Assembly: GCF_009915765.1 (NCBI RefSeq)
Contig: NZ_JAABLQ010000001.1
Coordinates: 2,852,001-2,916,000 of the forward strand
DNA length: 64,000 nucleotides
Direction: 5' to 3'
From: Pannonibacter sp. XCT-53
GTDB taxonomy: Bacteria; Pseudomonadota; Alphaproteobacteria; Rhizobiales; Stappiaceae
Part shown: positions 36,580 through 45,132 of the stretch, piece by piece
How positions within the stretch are numbered: the stretch's first letter is position 1
How the letters are laid out: each line of letters begins with the position of its first letter
Notes under the pieces: model-generated
The model's input: only the letters and a program-made list of their open reading frames with translations
Databases searched by the model: none
Told to the model about the DNA's origin: nothing
Made by a program: the position numbers and the translations under genes

Positions 36580-36726
36580 GGCAGGCTCCGATTGCAAGGA
36601 CAAGCCGCCGTTCTGGGGGGCGAGACAACCGGAAGAGGGGTCCGGTCGGCGGCATTGCCGTTTACAAACCGTCAACCATTGCGAAATTCCATTTGAAATT
36701 ACGATTATTGATGATAGGCATGGCCT
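36580..36726. promoter_or_regulatory. Divergent promoter region, giant exoprotein / LysR gene
   Basis: About 147 bases with an AT-rich stretch at about 36660-36726 directly before the LysR gene (AAATTCCATTTGAAATTACG). LysR regulators usually bind such divergent regions, so the exoprotein gene is the likely target. Confidence 0.45.
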
Positions 36727-37620
36727 ATGAAATTTCAGCAATTACGTGCATTTCACGCCATCGCATCCGAAGGTGGTGTCGGCCGTGCCGCCCGTCGTCT
36801 GGCTGTCACGCAGCCGACCTTGTCGCAGCACATCAAGGCTTTGGAGGATCGGTTCGGCGTCGCGTTGTTCGAGCGCGAGGGGCGCCTGCTGCGTCTGACG
36901 CCGATTGGCGAGCGGCTCTACAAGATGACTAGCCAGCTCATGACCAGCTGGGACGAGATCGAAAATTTATTGAATCAAAACAACAGTGTTAACAGCGGAC
37001 GGCTGCGGATCGGGTCTGACGCGCCGATGCATGCGGTCGAACTGTTACAGCGTTACAAGGAACGCTACCCGAACATTGACGTCTCCATCCGCATCCAGCC
37101 GGGAGGCGCCGTGCTTGAACAGCTCGAGGCGGCGAACATGGACGTGGCCATTCTCGTGACACCTCCCGCAGGGGGAGATTTCTACCTGCAGCCGCTCAAC
37201 ACCGAGCCGCTGATGGCCGTGGTGCCCGCGCAGCATCCGATTGCCGCTGAAGGGGCGGTGAGCCTGGCCCGTCTGGCGGCGGAAACCATGATCCTGCGCG
37301 AGAAGCGGAGCATGACGCGCGCCGCCATCGAGGCGGAGCTGCAGGCGCGGGGTCTCGCTCCGCGGGCCATCCTCGAGATTTCCTCGCGCGAGGCAATCCG
37401 CGAGGCAATCGCCCGCGGACTGGGGGTCACCCTGATGGTGACGAGCGATTGCGTTCCGGACCCGCGGCTCGCCAACGTCCCGCTCGACATCGACGACCGC
37501 ACGACGCACCTGACCGAGTATGTCGTCACCCGGCAGGACCGTCGCAGGACGCCGATCATCCGCGAATTCCTTGATATTGCGCTCGCCTACGCCGGGGAAC
37601 TGGCGCGGCGGCGGCTTTAA
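36727..37620 (+). CDS. LysR-family transcriptional regulator
   Basis: DNA-binding activator type, 297 residues. The winged helix is MKFQQLRAFHAIASEGGVGRAARRLAVTQPTLSQHIKALEDRFGVALFER, and the LysR substrate domain follows (GRLRIGSDAPMHAVELLQRYKERYP). Its divergence from the giant metallophosphoesterase gene suggests that this is its target. It somewhat resembles LysR proteins associated with phosphonate use, but this is only an impression. The ligand is unknown. Confidence 0.9.
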   Translation: MKFQQLRAFHAIASEGGVGRAARRLAVTQPTLSQHIKALEDRFGVALFEREGRLLRLTPIGERLYKMTSQLMTSWDEIENLLNQNNSVNSGRLRIGSDAPMHAVELLQRYKERYPNIDVSIRIQPGGAVLEQLEAANMDVAILVTPPAGGDFYLQPLNTEPLMAVVPAQHPIAAEGAVSLARLAAETMILREKRSMTRAAIEAELQARGLAPRAILEISSREAIREAIARGLGVTLMVTSDCVPDPRLANVPLDIDDRTTHLTEYVVTRQDRRRTPIIREFLDIALAYAGELARRRL

Positions 37621-37742
37621 GGGGGGCCCGGCACGCGGGGCCGGCGAGCTACAACCGGGTTACACGTCTGGTATGCATTCGTCTGGCTTGTCGGCACCGG
37701 CAAGAAGGCGTCTATCTCGAGGGGACGACCTTGGGAGGGGCA

Positions 37743-39668
37743 ATGCGTATCTCGACGATCACCAACTGGGCCTATGGCCTGACATTGGTCATGACCATCA
37801 CGTCCGGCGTGGCGTTCATCCTGTCGTCCAGAAGTGCCGAGGACGAGCGGGTCGCGGTGGAGCACCTGCTGCAGCTCGACAGGCTGGCGGAAGACCTGGC
37901 CCTCGGCGCGGAGCTGAGAACGGACGAGGCGCGGCTTTTCGTCATGCGCGGGACGCCGGAGCATCTGGCGGCCTTTCACGTGGCCGAGGCGCAGGAACGG
38001 GCCCTCGCACAGGCGATCGACACGGCCCCGGCGCTCGGGGTCACCCCGCAGGAACTGGAGCTCCTGGAACGGGTGCGCCGGGACGCCGAGGCGCTTGACG
38101 CGCTGGAAGTGAAGGCCGTTGCGGCGCATCAGGCCGGGCGGACGGAAGAGGCGCGGGAGATCCTGTTCGGCGATGCGCATTACGCCGCGCACCTGGACCT
38201 GATCGATTCGGTCCGTGCCTTCCGCCAGACCACCGAGACCCGGACCGCAGCAGAGCTGGCCGCGCGCCATGCCCGCAGCGACATGTATGGCCACGTGGCA
38301 CGCCTGTCGCTCGGGATGACCGCTGCGGTGTTCCTGGGCGTGCTGTACTTCATCCTGATCCGGCGCGTGTCGCAGCCGCTGCGGCGCATGACGGGCATCG
38401 TCAACCGGCTGGCACGACAGGATTTCGCCGTCGAGGTGCCGCTCGACGGCCGACGCGACGAGATCGGCGAGATGACCAGCGCCATCCAGGTGTTCCGCGA
38501 CAACGGCCTTGAGCGGGCAAGACTGGATGCGGAGCGACGCCGCGACCTGCAGACCAAGGACCTGATCCTGCAGATGATGCACCGGCTGCAGGCCTGCGAG
38601 AAGCTGGACGAGCTGGCCGAGGTGGTCAGCCGGTTCCTGCCGCAGCTGTTCCCGCATCTGCCCGGCGCGCTCTATGTGGTCAGCAACAGCCGCATGTCGC
38701 TGGCGCCGCTGGGCTCCTGGCTTGGTCCGCGCGGCGTGGTCGACCGGTTCCAGACCCGCGACTGCTGGGGCTTGCGCCGGGGCCGTCCGCATGCGGCGCA
38801 GGACAGCGAGAACGACGTGCCCTGCGGCCACGTGCAGCAGGACGACCTGCCGAGCCTGTGCATGCCGCTGACCGCCCAGGGCGACACCATCGGCCTGCTC
38901 TATCTCGAGGGCCGCAGCGACGATGCCTCCGAGGTGCAGGACGCCCGGCTCTATCTGGAAATCATCGCGGAAAATCTCGGCCTCGCCATTGCCAACCTGC
39001 AGCTGCGGGAAAGGCTGATGCGGCTGGCTGTGCAGGATTCGCTGACCGGTCTCCTGAACCGCCGCTCGCTGGACGAGGCGCTGCACGCCCTGGCACAGGA
39101 CCATCCGCAAGCCCCCCATCCGGCCCCCCATCCGGCCCCCCATCCGGTCCTGCGGGCCGCCGCCGAAGCTCCGGGCCAGACGGAGAGCCCTGCCGGCGAG
39201 GACAGCGGTCCTGCGGGCGGGAACGGGGAGGCGGACGCCCGGGCGCTGGCCTGCCTGATGATCGACATCGACCACTTCAAGCGTTTCAATGACGAGTTCG
39301 GTCACGACGCCGGCGACGTCGTGATGCAGACGGTGGCTGGCGTCATCGTCGAGCTGGTGGGCACTGCCGGTCGCGCCTACCGGTTCGGCGGCGAGGAGTT
39401 CACGGTGCTGATGGAGGACACGACCGGCGCGGTGGCCTGGCAGCTCGCCGAGCAGATCCGCAACCGCGTGGCGACCACGCCGCTCACCCATCGCGGGCGC
39501 ATCCTCGGCACCGTCACCATTTCCATCGGCCTTGCCCTGAGCCCGGCCGGCGGCCCGGTCAACACCCTGCGCACCCGTGCCGACATTGCCCTGCTGAACG
39601 CCAAGGCCTCCGGCCGCAACCGGACGCTCGGCGAGAACAGCCGCCGCGACACCGACAGCCCGGCCTGA
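37743..39668 (+). CDS. Membrane-bound diguanylate cyclase (HAMP-GAF-like-GGDEF) with repeat-bearing insertion
   Basis: Predicted c-di-GMP synthase, 641 residues. An N-terminal helix (about 12-30) and a second at about 185-205 bracket a helical periplasmic sensor. A HAMP follows (RRVSQPLRRMTGIVNRLA), then a GAF-like region (about 280-420, with cysteines at DCWG, VPCGH and LCMPL), then GGDEF. The active site GGEEF starts at residue 549, so activity is likely. A Pro/His/Gly-rich insertion of about 45 residues sits between DSLTGLLNRRSLDEAL and LMIDIDHFKRFND, and includes APHP repeats. The ATG at 37743 follows GGGAGGGG; the TTG four codons upstream is rejected. Confidence 0.88.
   Translation: MRISTITNWAYGLTLVMTITSGVAFILSSRSAEDERVAVEHLLQLDRLAEDLALGAELRTDEARLFVMRGTPEHLAAFHVAEAQERALAQAIDTAPALGVTPQELELLERVRRDAEALDALEVKAVAAHQAGRTEEAREILFGDAHYAAHLDLIDSVRAFRQTTETRTAAELAARHARSDMYGHVARLSLGMTAAVFLGVLYFILIRRVSQPLRRMTGIVNRLARQDFAVEVPLDGRRDEIGEMTSAIQVFRDNGLERARLDAERRRDLQTKDLILQMMHRLQACEKLDELAEVVSRFLPQLFPHLPGALYVVSNSRMSLAPLGSWLGPRGVVDRFQTRDCWGLRRGRPHAAQDSENDVPCGHVQQDDLPSLCMPLTAQGDTIGLLYLEGRSDDASEVQDARLYLEIIAENLGLAIANLQLRERLMRLAVQDSLTGLLNRRSLDEALHALAQDHPQAPHPAPHPAPHPVLRAAAEAPGQTESPAGEDSGPAGGNGEADARALACLMIDIDHFKRFNDEFGHDAGDVVMQTVAGVIVELVGTAGRAYRFGGEEFTVLMEDTTGAVAWQLAEQIRNRVATTPLTHRGRILGTVTISIGLALSPAGGPVNTLRTRADIALLNAKASGRNRTLGENSRRDTDSPA
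39111..39146 (+). repeat. 12-bp in-frame tandem repeat encoding APHP
   Basis: Three near-identical copies of a CCCCATCCGGCC-type 12-mer inside the diguanylate cyclase gene, encoding PHPAPHPAPHP. Copy-number change would not shift the frame. Confidence 0.7.
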
Positions 39669-39698
39669 GAGACCCCGGTCACGCGTGCCGTCCGTCCG

Positions 39699-39722
39699 GG
39701 CCACGGACCTGACGCCGTGGCC
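39699..39722. terminator. Hairpin after the diguanylate cyclase gene
   Basis: An 8-bp perfect stem (GGCCACGG/CCGTGGCC) with an 8-base loop lies about 30 bases past the stop. No T-run, so it is only a candidate. Confidence 0.35.
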
Positions 39723-39858
39723 GTCCGGGCGTGGCGGGCGGGCGCGCGCAATCCGCGCTGCTGCGCCCGGACGGCACGCAACAGCGCAATGACGGCATGG
39801 CCGCGAGACAGAAGAGCCAGGCGACGCGACAGAAGAGAGAGATTAGACGGAAGAGAAA

Positions 39859-39935
39859 TGGCGCGCCCGAAGAGATTCGAACTCCTGACCCCCAGATTCG
39901 TAGTCTGGTGCTCTATCCAGCTGAGCTACGGGCGC
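39859..39935 (-). tRNA. tRNA-Arg (anticodon ACG)
   Basis: A 77-nt gene folds into a full cloverleaf: acceptor GCGCCCG/CGGGCGC, D-arm GCTC-AGCTGGATA-GAGC, anticodon arm CCAGA-CTACGAA-TCTGG with ACG, a 5-base variable loop, and a T-arm with TTCGAAT. The discriminator is G and CCA is encoded. ACG would be deaminated to ICG and read CGU/CGC/CGA. Confidence 0.97.
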
Positions 39936-40252
39936 GCTGTGCCTTGCGGCGATATGGACCCCTGAGGCAGGGGCCTCGTGTTTCCGTCAGGGCCTGGAAG
40001 CGAGGCTTCGTGGATCCTGTCGGGAACAGGTCGTCGGCGCCTCGGTGCGAGGCGCTTCCGAACGACGCCGTACCTACTCAAACCTGAGCCGCTTGGCAAG
40101 CGGGCATTTGAAACTTTTTTTGACAGCGCAGAATTCCGCCGCTTCCGGCTTGTGCACAACGGTGGAAAACCTTGACCGGCAAACGAGCCGGACGTCCGCC
40201 GTCCGCGAGCGGGGATCGGCCGCGACGCAGGTGCGCCGGTCAGGTGAGACGG
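39936..40252. other. Intergenic region between the sensor kinase and tRNA-Arg
   Basis: About 317 bases with no gene. It must hold the tRNA promoter; a run of seven T beside TGACAG on the plus strand (about 40113-40125) is the only AT-rich part. A small hairpin (CCCCTG/CAGGGG, 39959-39973) lies immediately upstream of the tRNA. Confidence 0.4.
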
Positions 40253-41884
40253 TCAGGTCAGCCGGTCAGACGCGCGACCAGAGGGTCGATCTGGCCAGTC
40301 GAGCCGGAAGGTGGCCCCTGCCCCGCGATCTTCCAGCGCGATGGTGCCGCCATGGGCCCGGGTCAGCTCGGCGGCAATCGCCAGCCCGAGCCCGGTACCG
40401 CCGCTGCGGGCCGCGCTCTGGAAGGCCCGGAAGAGATTGTTGCGGATGGCAGGCGGGATGCCGGGCCCCGTGTCACTGACACGGATCGTCACCAGCCCGT
40501 CGCGCCGCACCGCCCGCACGGCAATGCGGCGGATGACGGCCTCATCGGTCTCGCCTTCCAGCGCCTGCAGGGCATTGCGCAGCAGGTTCAGCAGCACGCG
40601 GAAGAGCTGTTCCGGATCGGCGTCGATTTCCAGCGCCTCGTCGACCTCGACCTCGAAGGCGATGTCTGCCCGTTCGGCGAGGGCCAGCAGCTCGCCGACA
40701 TCGGTGACGACCCGCGCCAGCCGCACCAGCCGGCGGCTGGGCGTGGCTTCCTGCGCCTTGCCATAGGCCAGCACCGCCTGGGTGTAGGCCGCCGCCCGGT
40801 CCAGCGTCGACAGGATCTTGGGCGCCAGACGCCGCACGGTGGGGTCGGGCACGTTCTCCAGACGTTCGATGAAGAGCTGGGCCGAGGCAAGCAGGTTGCG
40901 CAGGTCGTGGTTGATCTTCGACACCGCAAGCCCGAGGTCGGCCAGTCTCTGCTTCTGGTGCAGCGTCCGGGCCAGGGTCTGCTGCATGTCGACGAAGCGG
41001 CGCTCGGCATCGCCGATCTCGTCCGCGCGGGTGCTGGGCGGCAGGAGCAGGGTCGCATCCTGCGGCGCCTCGGCAAAGGCCTGCATGGCGCGCGTCAGCC
41101 GCTGCAGCGGCCGCACGAACAGCGCGCGGAGGGTGATGTAGACGAGGGTGGCGGTCAGGCCCGAGATGAACAGGGACAGGGCGAGGATGCGGCCGGAGAA
41201 GGCCAGCATGTCCTCGCGCAGCAACCGGATGGGCAGCACGATGTCGACCTGCTCGATGCCGCGCCCGCCGCCGGCCATCGGCCCGGCCCCGATGACGCGC
41301 ATCAGCCCCTCGCCCGGCGACAGCAGCACGGCGAAGCTCGAGGCAATGGCATTCATCGGCGAGACGGCCCGCATGTCGATGATCATGTCGATATCCTGCG
41401 GCAGCGCACTCATGGCGATGAGACTGCGGCGCTGGCCTTCGACCAGGGCAATGGCGAGGGCGCCCGTGGTGCGCAGCAACTCCTCCTGGAGCCGCGGGGC
41501 AATCGTGTTGGTCTCGGTCAGAACGGAGGCCGCCACGCCGGCGGTGGTCAGGCGGTCGTTCAGCCAGGTATTGCGGTAATTGGCGATGGACGGGACAAAG
41601 ATGAACACTTCCGACAGCATGACGAAGAGCACGGTGAGCAGCAGCAGCTTGCCGGACAGGCCGCTGATGCGCCGCTGGGCCTGGACAAGATCCGCCCGTG
41701 GCCCGTCGGCGGCGTCCGAGCGCGCCCGGGGCTCCGGTCCGCCGTCTGGTCCTGCCGTCAGCCCGTCTGTCAGCCCGTCTGTCAGGCCGGACTTCAGGTC
41801 AGCCGTCAGGTCAGGCTCTGGCCCCTCGCCGGTCCCCTGTCCCGGCGACAGGGGAGCAAACCGGTCGGCTGCGTCCTGTCTCAT
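40253..41884 (-). CDS. Membrane sensor histidine kinase
   Basis: 543 residues. A cytoplasmic, Pro/Gly/Asp-rich N-terminus of about 75 residues has TDGL repeats. Helix 1 is at about 76-100, a periplasmic sensor of about 130 residues follows, then helix 2 at about 232-252 and HAMP (LFVRPLQRLTRAM). The H-box is VSKINHDLRNLL with the likely phospho-acceptor His326, followed by the N-box (LLNLLRNALQAL), DTGPGIP and GGTGLGLAIA of the ATPase. No response regulator is adjacent. It lies 42 bases downstream of the flavoprotein gene on the same strand. Its signal is unknown. Confidence 0.88.
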   Translation of the reverse strand: MRQDAADRFAPLSPGQGTGEGPEPDLTADLKSGLTDGLTDGLTAGPDGGPEPRARSDAADGPRADLVQAQRRISGLSGKLLLLTVLFVMLSEVFIFVPSIANYRNTWLNDRLTTAGVAASVLTETNTIAPRLQEELLRTTGALAIALVEGQRRSLIAMSALPQDIDMIIDMRAVSPMNAIASSFAVLLSPGEGLMRVIGAGPMAGGGRGIEQVDIVLPIRLLREDMLAFSGRILALSLFISGLTATLVYITLRALFVRPLQRLTRAMQAFAEAPQDATLLLPPSTRADEIGDAERRFVDMQQTLARTLHQKQRLADLGLAVSKINHDLRNLLASAQLFIERLENVPDPTVRRLAPKILSTLDRAAAYTQAVLAYGKAQEATPSRRLVRLARVVTDVGELLALAERADIAFEVEVDEALEIDADPEQLFRVLLNLLRNALQALEGETDEAVIRRIAVRAVRRDGLVTIRVSDTGPGIPPAIRNNLFRAFQSAARSGGTGLGLAIAAELTRAHGGTIALEDRGAGATFRLDWPDRPSGRASDRLT

Positions 41885-41926
41885 CGGTTCTGCTCCCTTG
41901 CAGCGCGCTGCGGTTGCCCTGGCAGT

Positions 41927-43381
41927 CTAGCCGAACAGACGCAGGATTCGCACCACTGCCCTGACCAGCCCGCGTTTCGGCACCTCCGCGTAATAGGCAA
42001 GGGCCGCGCGACGCAGGATCTCGCCATAGGTGGGATAAGGGGCAATGAACCCGGCAAGCTGTTTCATCGTCAGGCCCTGGGACACCGCCAGCGACAGAAG
42101 GTTGGCCATCTCGCCGGCATTGGCCCCCACCAGGGAGGCGCCGACCAGCCGCCCCCCGGGGCCGGCCAGCAGCTTGACCTTGCCGGTGGTGCGACGCTCG
42201 GCCTGGGCGCGGTCATTGGCGGCATAGTCGACGCGGACCGCCCGGAGCCGGGTGCCGTAGCGCTTGCGGGCCTCCGCCTCGAGCAGCCCGACCTGGGCGA
42301 TCTCCGGCGTGGTGTAGGTGACCCAGGGCACGATCTCGCGGTTTTCCTTCGCCGGCAGGCGGAACAGCGCCGAGCGCAGCACGAGCCCGGCGTGATAGTT
42401 GGCGACATGGGTGAACTGCAGCCCCCCGACCACATCGCCGATGGCGTAGATCCTGCGATTGGAGGTTCGCAGCCCCTCGTCCACCTTGATGCCGCGGGCG
42501 CTGAACTCGACCCCGGCCAGATCCAGCCCGAGACCGGCAATGCTGGGAGCGCGGCCCGTGGCGACGAGCAGATGCGACCCCTCGATCCGCCCCATCCGCC
42601 CGGCGCCGTCGGAGCGGCCGCCCTGCTCCGGCCATTCGACGGTGAGCACGACGCCGGCCTCGCCGGGCTCGACGCGGGCGACATGGGTGCGTTCCAGGAA
42701 CTCGACGCCCTCGGCCTTGAGCGCCTCGATCACCAGCGGCACGTGTTCCTCATCGTCGCGGCTCAGGGCCCGGCCGGCCTCCAGGACCGTGACGCGCGCC
42801 CCGAGACGCCGGTGCGCCTGGGCCATCTCCAGGCCGATCGGGCCGCCGCCCAGGATGAGCAGGTGCTCCGGGCAGGCCTCGAGGCCGAAAATGCTCTCGT
42901 TGGTGAGGAAGGGCACGGTCTCGAGCCCGGGAACCGGGGGAAGGAAGGGATGCGAGCCGGTGGCAATGACGAACCGGCGCGCCCGGATCGTCGTCTCGCC
43001 CACCGCCAGCGTGTCACGGCCCGTGAAGCGGGCCTCCCCCTGCACCACGGTCACGCCGAGACCTTCAAACCGTTCCACGGAATCATGCGGGGCGATGGCC
43101 GAGATGACCGAGCGCAGATGCGCCTTTGCGGCTGCGAAATCGATTGCAGGGTCGACGGGCGCAACGCCGAACGCAGCCCCTGCCCGCCGGCTCGCCGCCA
43201 TGCCCGCAGCCGCCAGCAGCGACTTGGAGGGAATGCAGCCGGTGTTGAGGCAGTCACCGCCCATGGCCGCGCGTTCGACCAGCACGACCGGCACGCCGAA
43301 GGCGGCAGCCCCGGCCGCGACCGACAGACCGGCCGAGCCGGCTCCGATGACACAGATATCAGGCGTCAGTTGCCGCGACAT
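41927..43381 (-). CDS. MerA/Lpd-like pyridine nucleotide-disulphide oxidoreductase
   Basis: Flavoprotein of 484 residues. FAD binding is ICVIGAGSAGLSVAAGAA, the redox-active disulphide is GGDCLNTGCIPSK, NAD binding is LLILGGGPIGLEMAQ, and the second FAD contact is RIYAIGDVVGG. The C-terminal interface domain ends with IAPYPTYGEILRRAALAYY instead of the His-Glu dyad region of true dihydrolipoamide dehydrogenase, and there are no C-terminal mercury-binding cysteines, so neither lipoamide nor mercury use is assured. The ATG at 43381 follows GGAGGGG; the long N-terminal extension of the frame is rejected. It is downstream of a TVP38 gene, a pairing seen elsewhere. Confidence 0.85.
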   Translation of the reverse strand: MSRQLTPDICVIGAGSAGLSVAAGAAAFGVPVVLVERAAMGGDCLNTGCIPSKSLLAAAGMAASRRAGAAFGVAPVDPAIDFAAAKAHLRSVISAIAPHDSVERFEGLGVTVVQGEARFTGRDTLAVGETTIRARRFVIATGSHPFLPPVPGLETVPFLTNESIFGLEACPEHLLILGGGPIGLEMAQAHRRLGARVTVLEAGRALSRDDEEHVPLVIEALKAEGVEFLERTHVARVEPGEAGVVLTVEWPEQGGRSDGAGRMGRIEGSHLLVATGRAPSIAGLGLDLAGVEFSARGIKVDEGLRTSNRRIYAIGDVVGGLQFTHVANYHAGLVLRSALFRLPAKENREIVPWVTYTTPEIAQVGLLEAEARKRYGTRLRAVRVDYAANDRAQAERRTTGKVKLLAGPGGRLVGASLVGANAGEMANLLSLAVSQGLTMKQLAGFIAPYPTYGEILRRAALAYYAEVPKRGLVRAVVRILRLFG

Positions 43382-43713
43382 TGCCCCTCCATGGCTTCCG
43401 TTCTCATCGCCGGACCTGGCCCGGGTTGCAGGCCCGTCCGCCTGCCTCCCGTGCTCCCGGTTCGTCCGGTCCGGCACGCCCCCGATCTGCTGCGGCACCG
43501 ACGCGCCCGACGGCACGATCCGGGGTCCGGTCCCGGATCTGGTCCGGGGGACACCCGAGGGGCGTCCGGCCTTCCAGTCTGCGTCGCCGGCCCGGTGCTT
43601 GTCCATGCCCTGTCACGCGAAACGGGCCCTGTCACCAGAAACTGGCCCCGTCACCAGAAGCGGCCCTGTGCTGAGGATCCGGCCCGGCGGCCGCGCGCCA
43701 GCGGCGGGATGGC
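43382..43713. other. Intergenic region between TVP38-like and flavoprotein genes
   Basis: About 330 bases, GC-rich and low in complexity, with imperfect direct repeats of GGCCC(C/T)GTCACCAGAA near 43625-43665 and repeated CCGGTCCGG-type words. No gene is supported. The region is on the transcribed side of the minus-strand group. Confidence 0.4.
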
Positions 43714-44514
43714 TCAGGCCCCCGGGCCACCGCCCGACGGCTTCGCCGGCTTGCGGCGCGACCGCAGCAGCCGGACCACGACCGGAAGAAGCGCCACGAC
43801 CCCCAGCACGGCCAGTGCCGCGAGCAGTTCCGGCGTCAGCAGCGCCATCAGGCTGACCCGGCAGGTGCCGCGTCCGGCACAGCCGGGATCCAGCGCCTCC
43901 TGGGCGGCAATGACGCTGTCGAAGCCGGAACCGACCATGGCGAAGGCAAAGGTGCCCGGCAAGATGCCGACTGCCGTTGTCAGCACATAGACGCGCAGCG
44001 GAACCTGGAACAGCGCCGGCGCAATGTTGACGAGCCAGAAGGGAAAGACGGGCGTCAGGCGCAGGAACAGCAGGTAACTGACCGCATCCCTGCGGAAGCC
44101 GTCGGACAGACGGCGCAGGAACGGACCCGCCCGGACCGCCAGCACGGCCCCGACCGACGAGCGCGCCACCAGGAAGACGACCGTTGCCCCCGCCGTCGCG
44201 CCAAGCAGCGCGGCGAGGCCGCCCTCGATCCAGCCGAAGAGCACGCCGGCGGCCACCGTCAGCAGCGAAGCCCCCGGAAAGGACAGGGCGACGACGGTGG
44301 CATAGAGGCCGGTGAACAGGGCGAGCGCGGCAACGTGATGCTCGACGACGAGGGTGGCGAGGTCGCCGCGATGCCGGATGAGCCCGGACAGCGACAGGTC
44401 CTCGTGCCAGCCGCCGAGATAACCGGCGAGCGTCACGCCGGCGAGCGCGAGCAAGGCGCTCCAGCGCAGGGCGGATCGGATCGGGAATCGGGGCGCTTCG
44501 GCGTGATCAGTCAT
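43714..44514 (-). CDS. TVP38/TMEM64-family membrane protein
   Basis: Inner-membrane protein of 266 residues from the SNARE-associated/DedA-like family, with five or six hydrophobic helices. The family core is seen at LSFPGASLLTVAAGVLFG and RLTPVFPFWLVNIAPALFQVPLRVYVLTTAVGILPGTFAF. The C-terminal tail is basic (LRSRRKPAKP). The molecular role is unclear; members are linked to lipid or redox-metal functions. It is first of a same-strand trio with the flavoprotein and the sensor kinase. Confidence 0.87.
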   Translation of the reverse strand: MTDHAEAPRFPIRSALRWSALLALAGVTLAGYLGGWHEDLSLSGLIRHRGDLATLVVEHHVAALALFTGLYATVVALSFPGASLLTVAAGVLFGWIEGGLAALLGATAGATVVFLVARSSVGAVLAVRAGPFLRRLSDGFRRDAVSYLLFLRLTPVFPFWLVNIAPALFQVPLRVYVLTTAVGILPGTFAFAMVGSGFDSVIAAQEALDPGCAGRGTCRVSLMALLTPELLAALAVLGVVALLPVVVRLLRSRRKPAKPSGGGPGA

Positions 44515-44957
44515 GAGCCGGATGGTCCGAACCGGCGGCAGGGGTCACATGACTTTGCCGCGACAGGAGTTTCCCCGCGCGCTCCGGATGGCTGGTCCGG
44601 CTGGCGCAAGGCGATGAACAGAAGCGGACAATAGCGCCGATCTCTGGCGAAAACCTTGCTGTCACCGACATTTGACACGGGACAAGTCCCGGCCTCACCA
44701 TGTCGTGACTGACGAGGGATCGGGCGGGGCGCGGGCCCTCCCGTCCGGTCCGTTTGCGCCGGAAAGCGCGCGGAACGCGTTGACTTGGCCACGGAGCCCC
44801 CGTATAAGCGCGCTCGACCCGGACCTGCACCATCTTGTCCAGACAGGATGATCATGTCCGAACGCTCGGGTCTGTGCCCGGACGTCCGGACTGACGGTGC
44901 TTCCAGCCTGAGACTTTCGTATTCAAAAAGGGCCGCGCGACGGCGCGGATAACAAAA
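44515..44957. other. Divergent upstream region of rpmH
   Basis: Some 440 bases between the minus-strand TVP38-like gene and rpmH. It holds the rpmH promoter and a leader of about 150 bases; no other gene or repeat is seen. Confidence 0.5.
44780..44808 (+). promoter_or_regulatory. Sigma-70-type promoter for rpmH-rnpA-yidC
   Basis: TTGACT (44780-44785), 17-base spacer, TATAAG (44803-44808). This is the best consensus promoter in the window and directs transcription toward rpmH. The implied leader is about 140 bases. Confidence 0.7.
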
Positions 44958-45092
44958 ATGAAGCGTACGTATCAACCGAGCCGCCTCGTTCGCAAGCGCC
45001 GTCATGGTTTCCGTCTCCGCATGGCGACCAAGAACGGCCGTCAGGTTCTCGCCCGTCGCCGGGCCAAGGGCCGCAAGCGTCTGAGCGCCTGA
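44958..45092 (+). CDS. rpmH: Ribosomal protein bL34
   Basis: 44 residues, [19 protein letters not shown] to KGRKRLSA, a textbook L34 of the large ribosomal subunit. It is basic throughout. It is first in the rpmH-rnpA-yidC order and is preceded by a strong promoter. Confidence 0.98.
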   Translation: MKRTYQPSRLVRKRRHGFRLRMATKNGRQVLARRRAKGRKRLSA

Positions 45093-45132
45093 GGCGCCCG
45101 GCAGCGGCGCTTGTGACCGGACCTTTCGGGAC

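Noticed and set aside
30229..36696. A 2155-codon open frame on the plus strand opposite the giant exoprotein gene
   Set aside because: Mirror frame of a GC-rich gene; arginine/histidine/glutamine-rich, no domains, while the minus-strand frame has clear LamG, phosphoesterase and DUF4214 features.
39959..39973. Terminator next to tRNA-Arg
   Set aside because: The small CCCCTG/CAGGGG hairpin lies upstream, not downstream, of the tRNA relative to its transcription.
41927..43381. Mercury resistance gene (merA)
   Set aside because: No N-terminal heavy-metal domain, no C-terminal vicinal cysteines and no other mer genes nearby.
40172..43990. A 1272-codon open frame on the plus strand
   Set aside because: Runs antisense across the sensor kinase and flavoprotein genes, with no recognisable domain.
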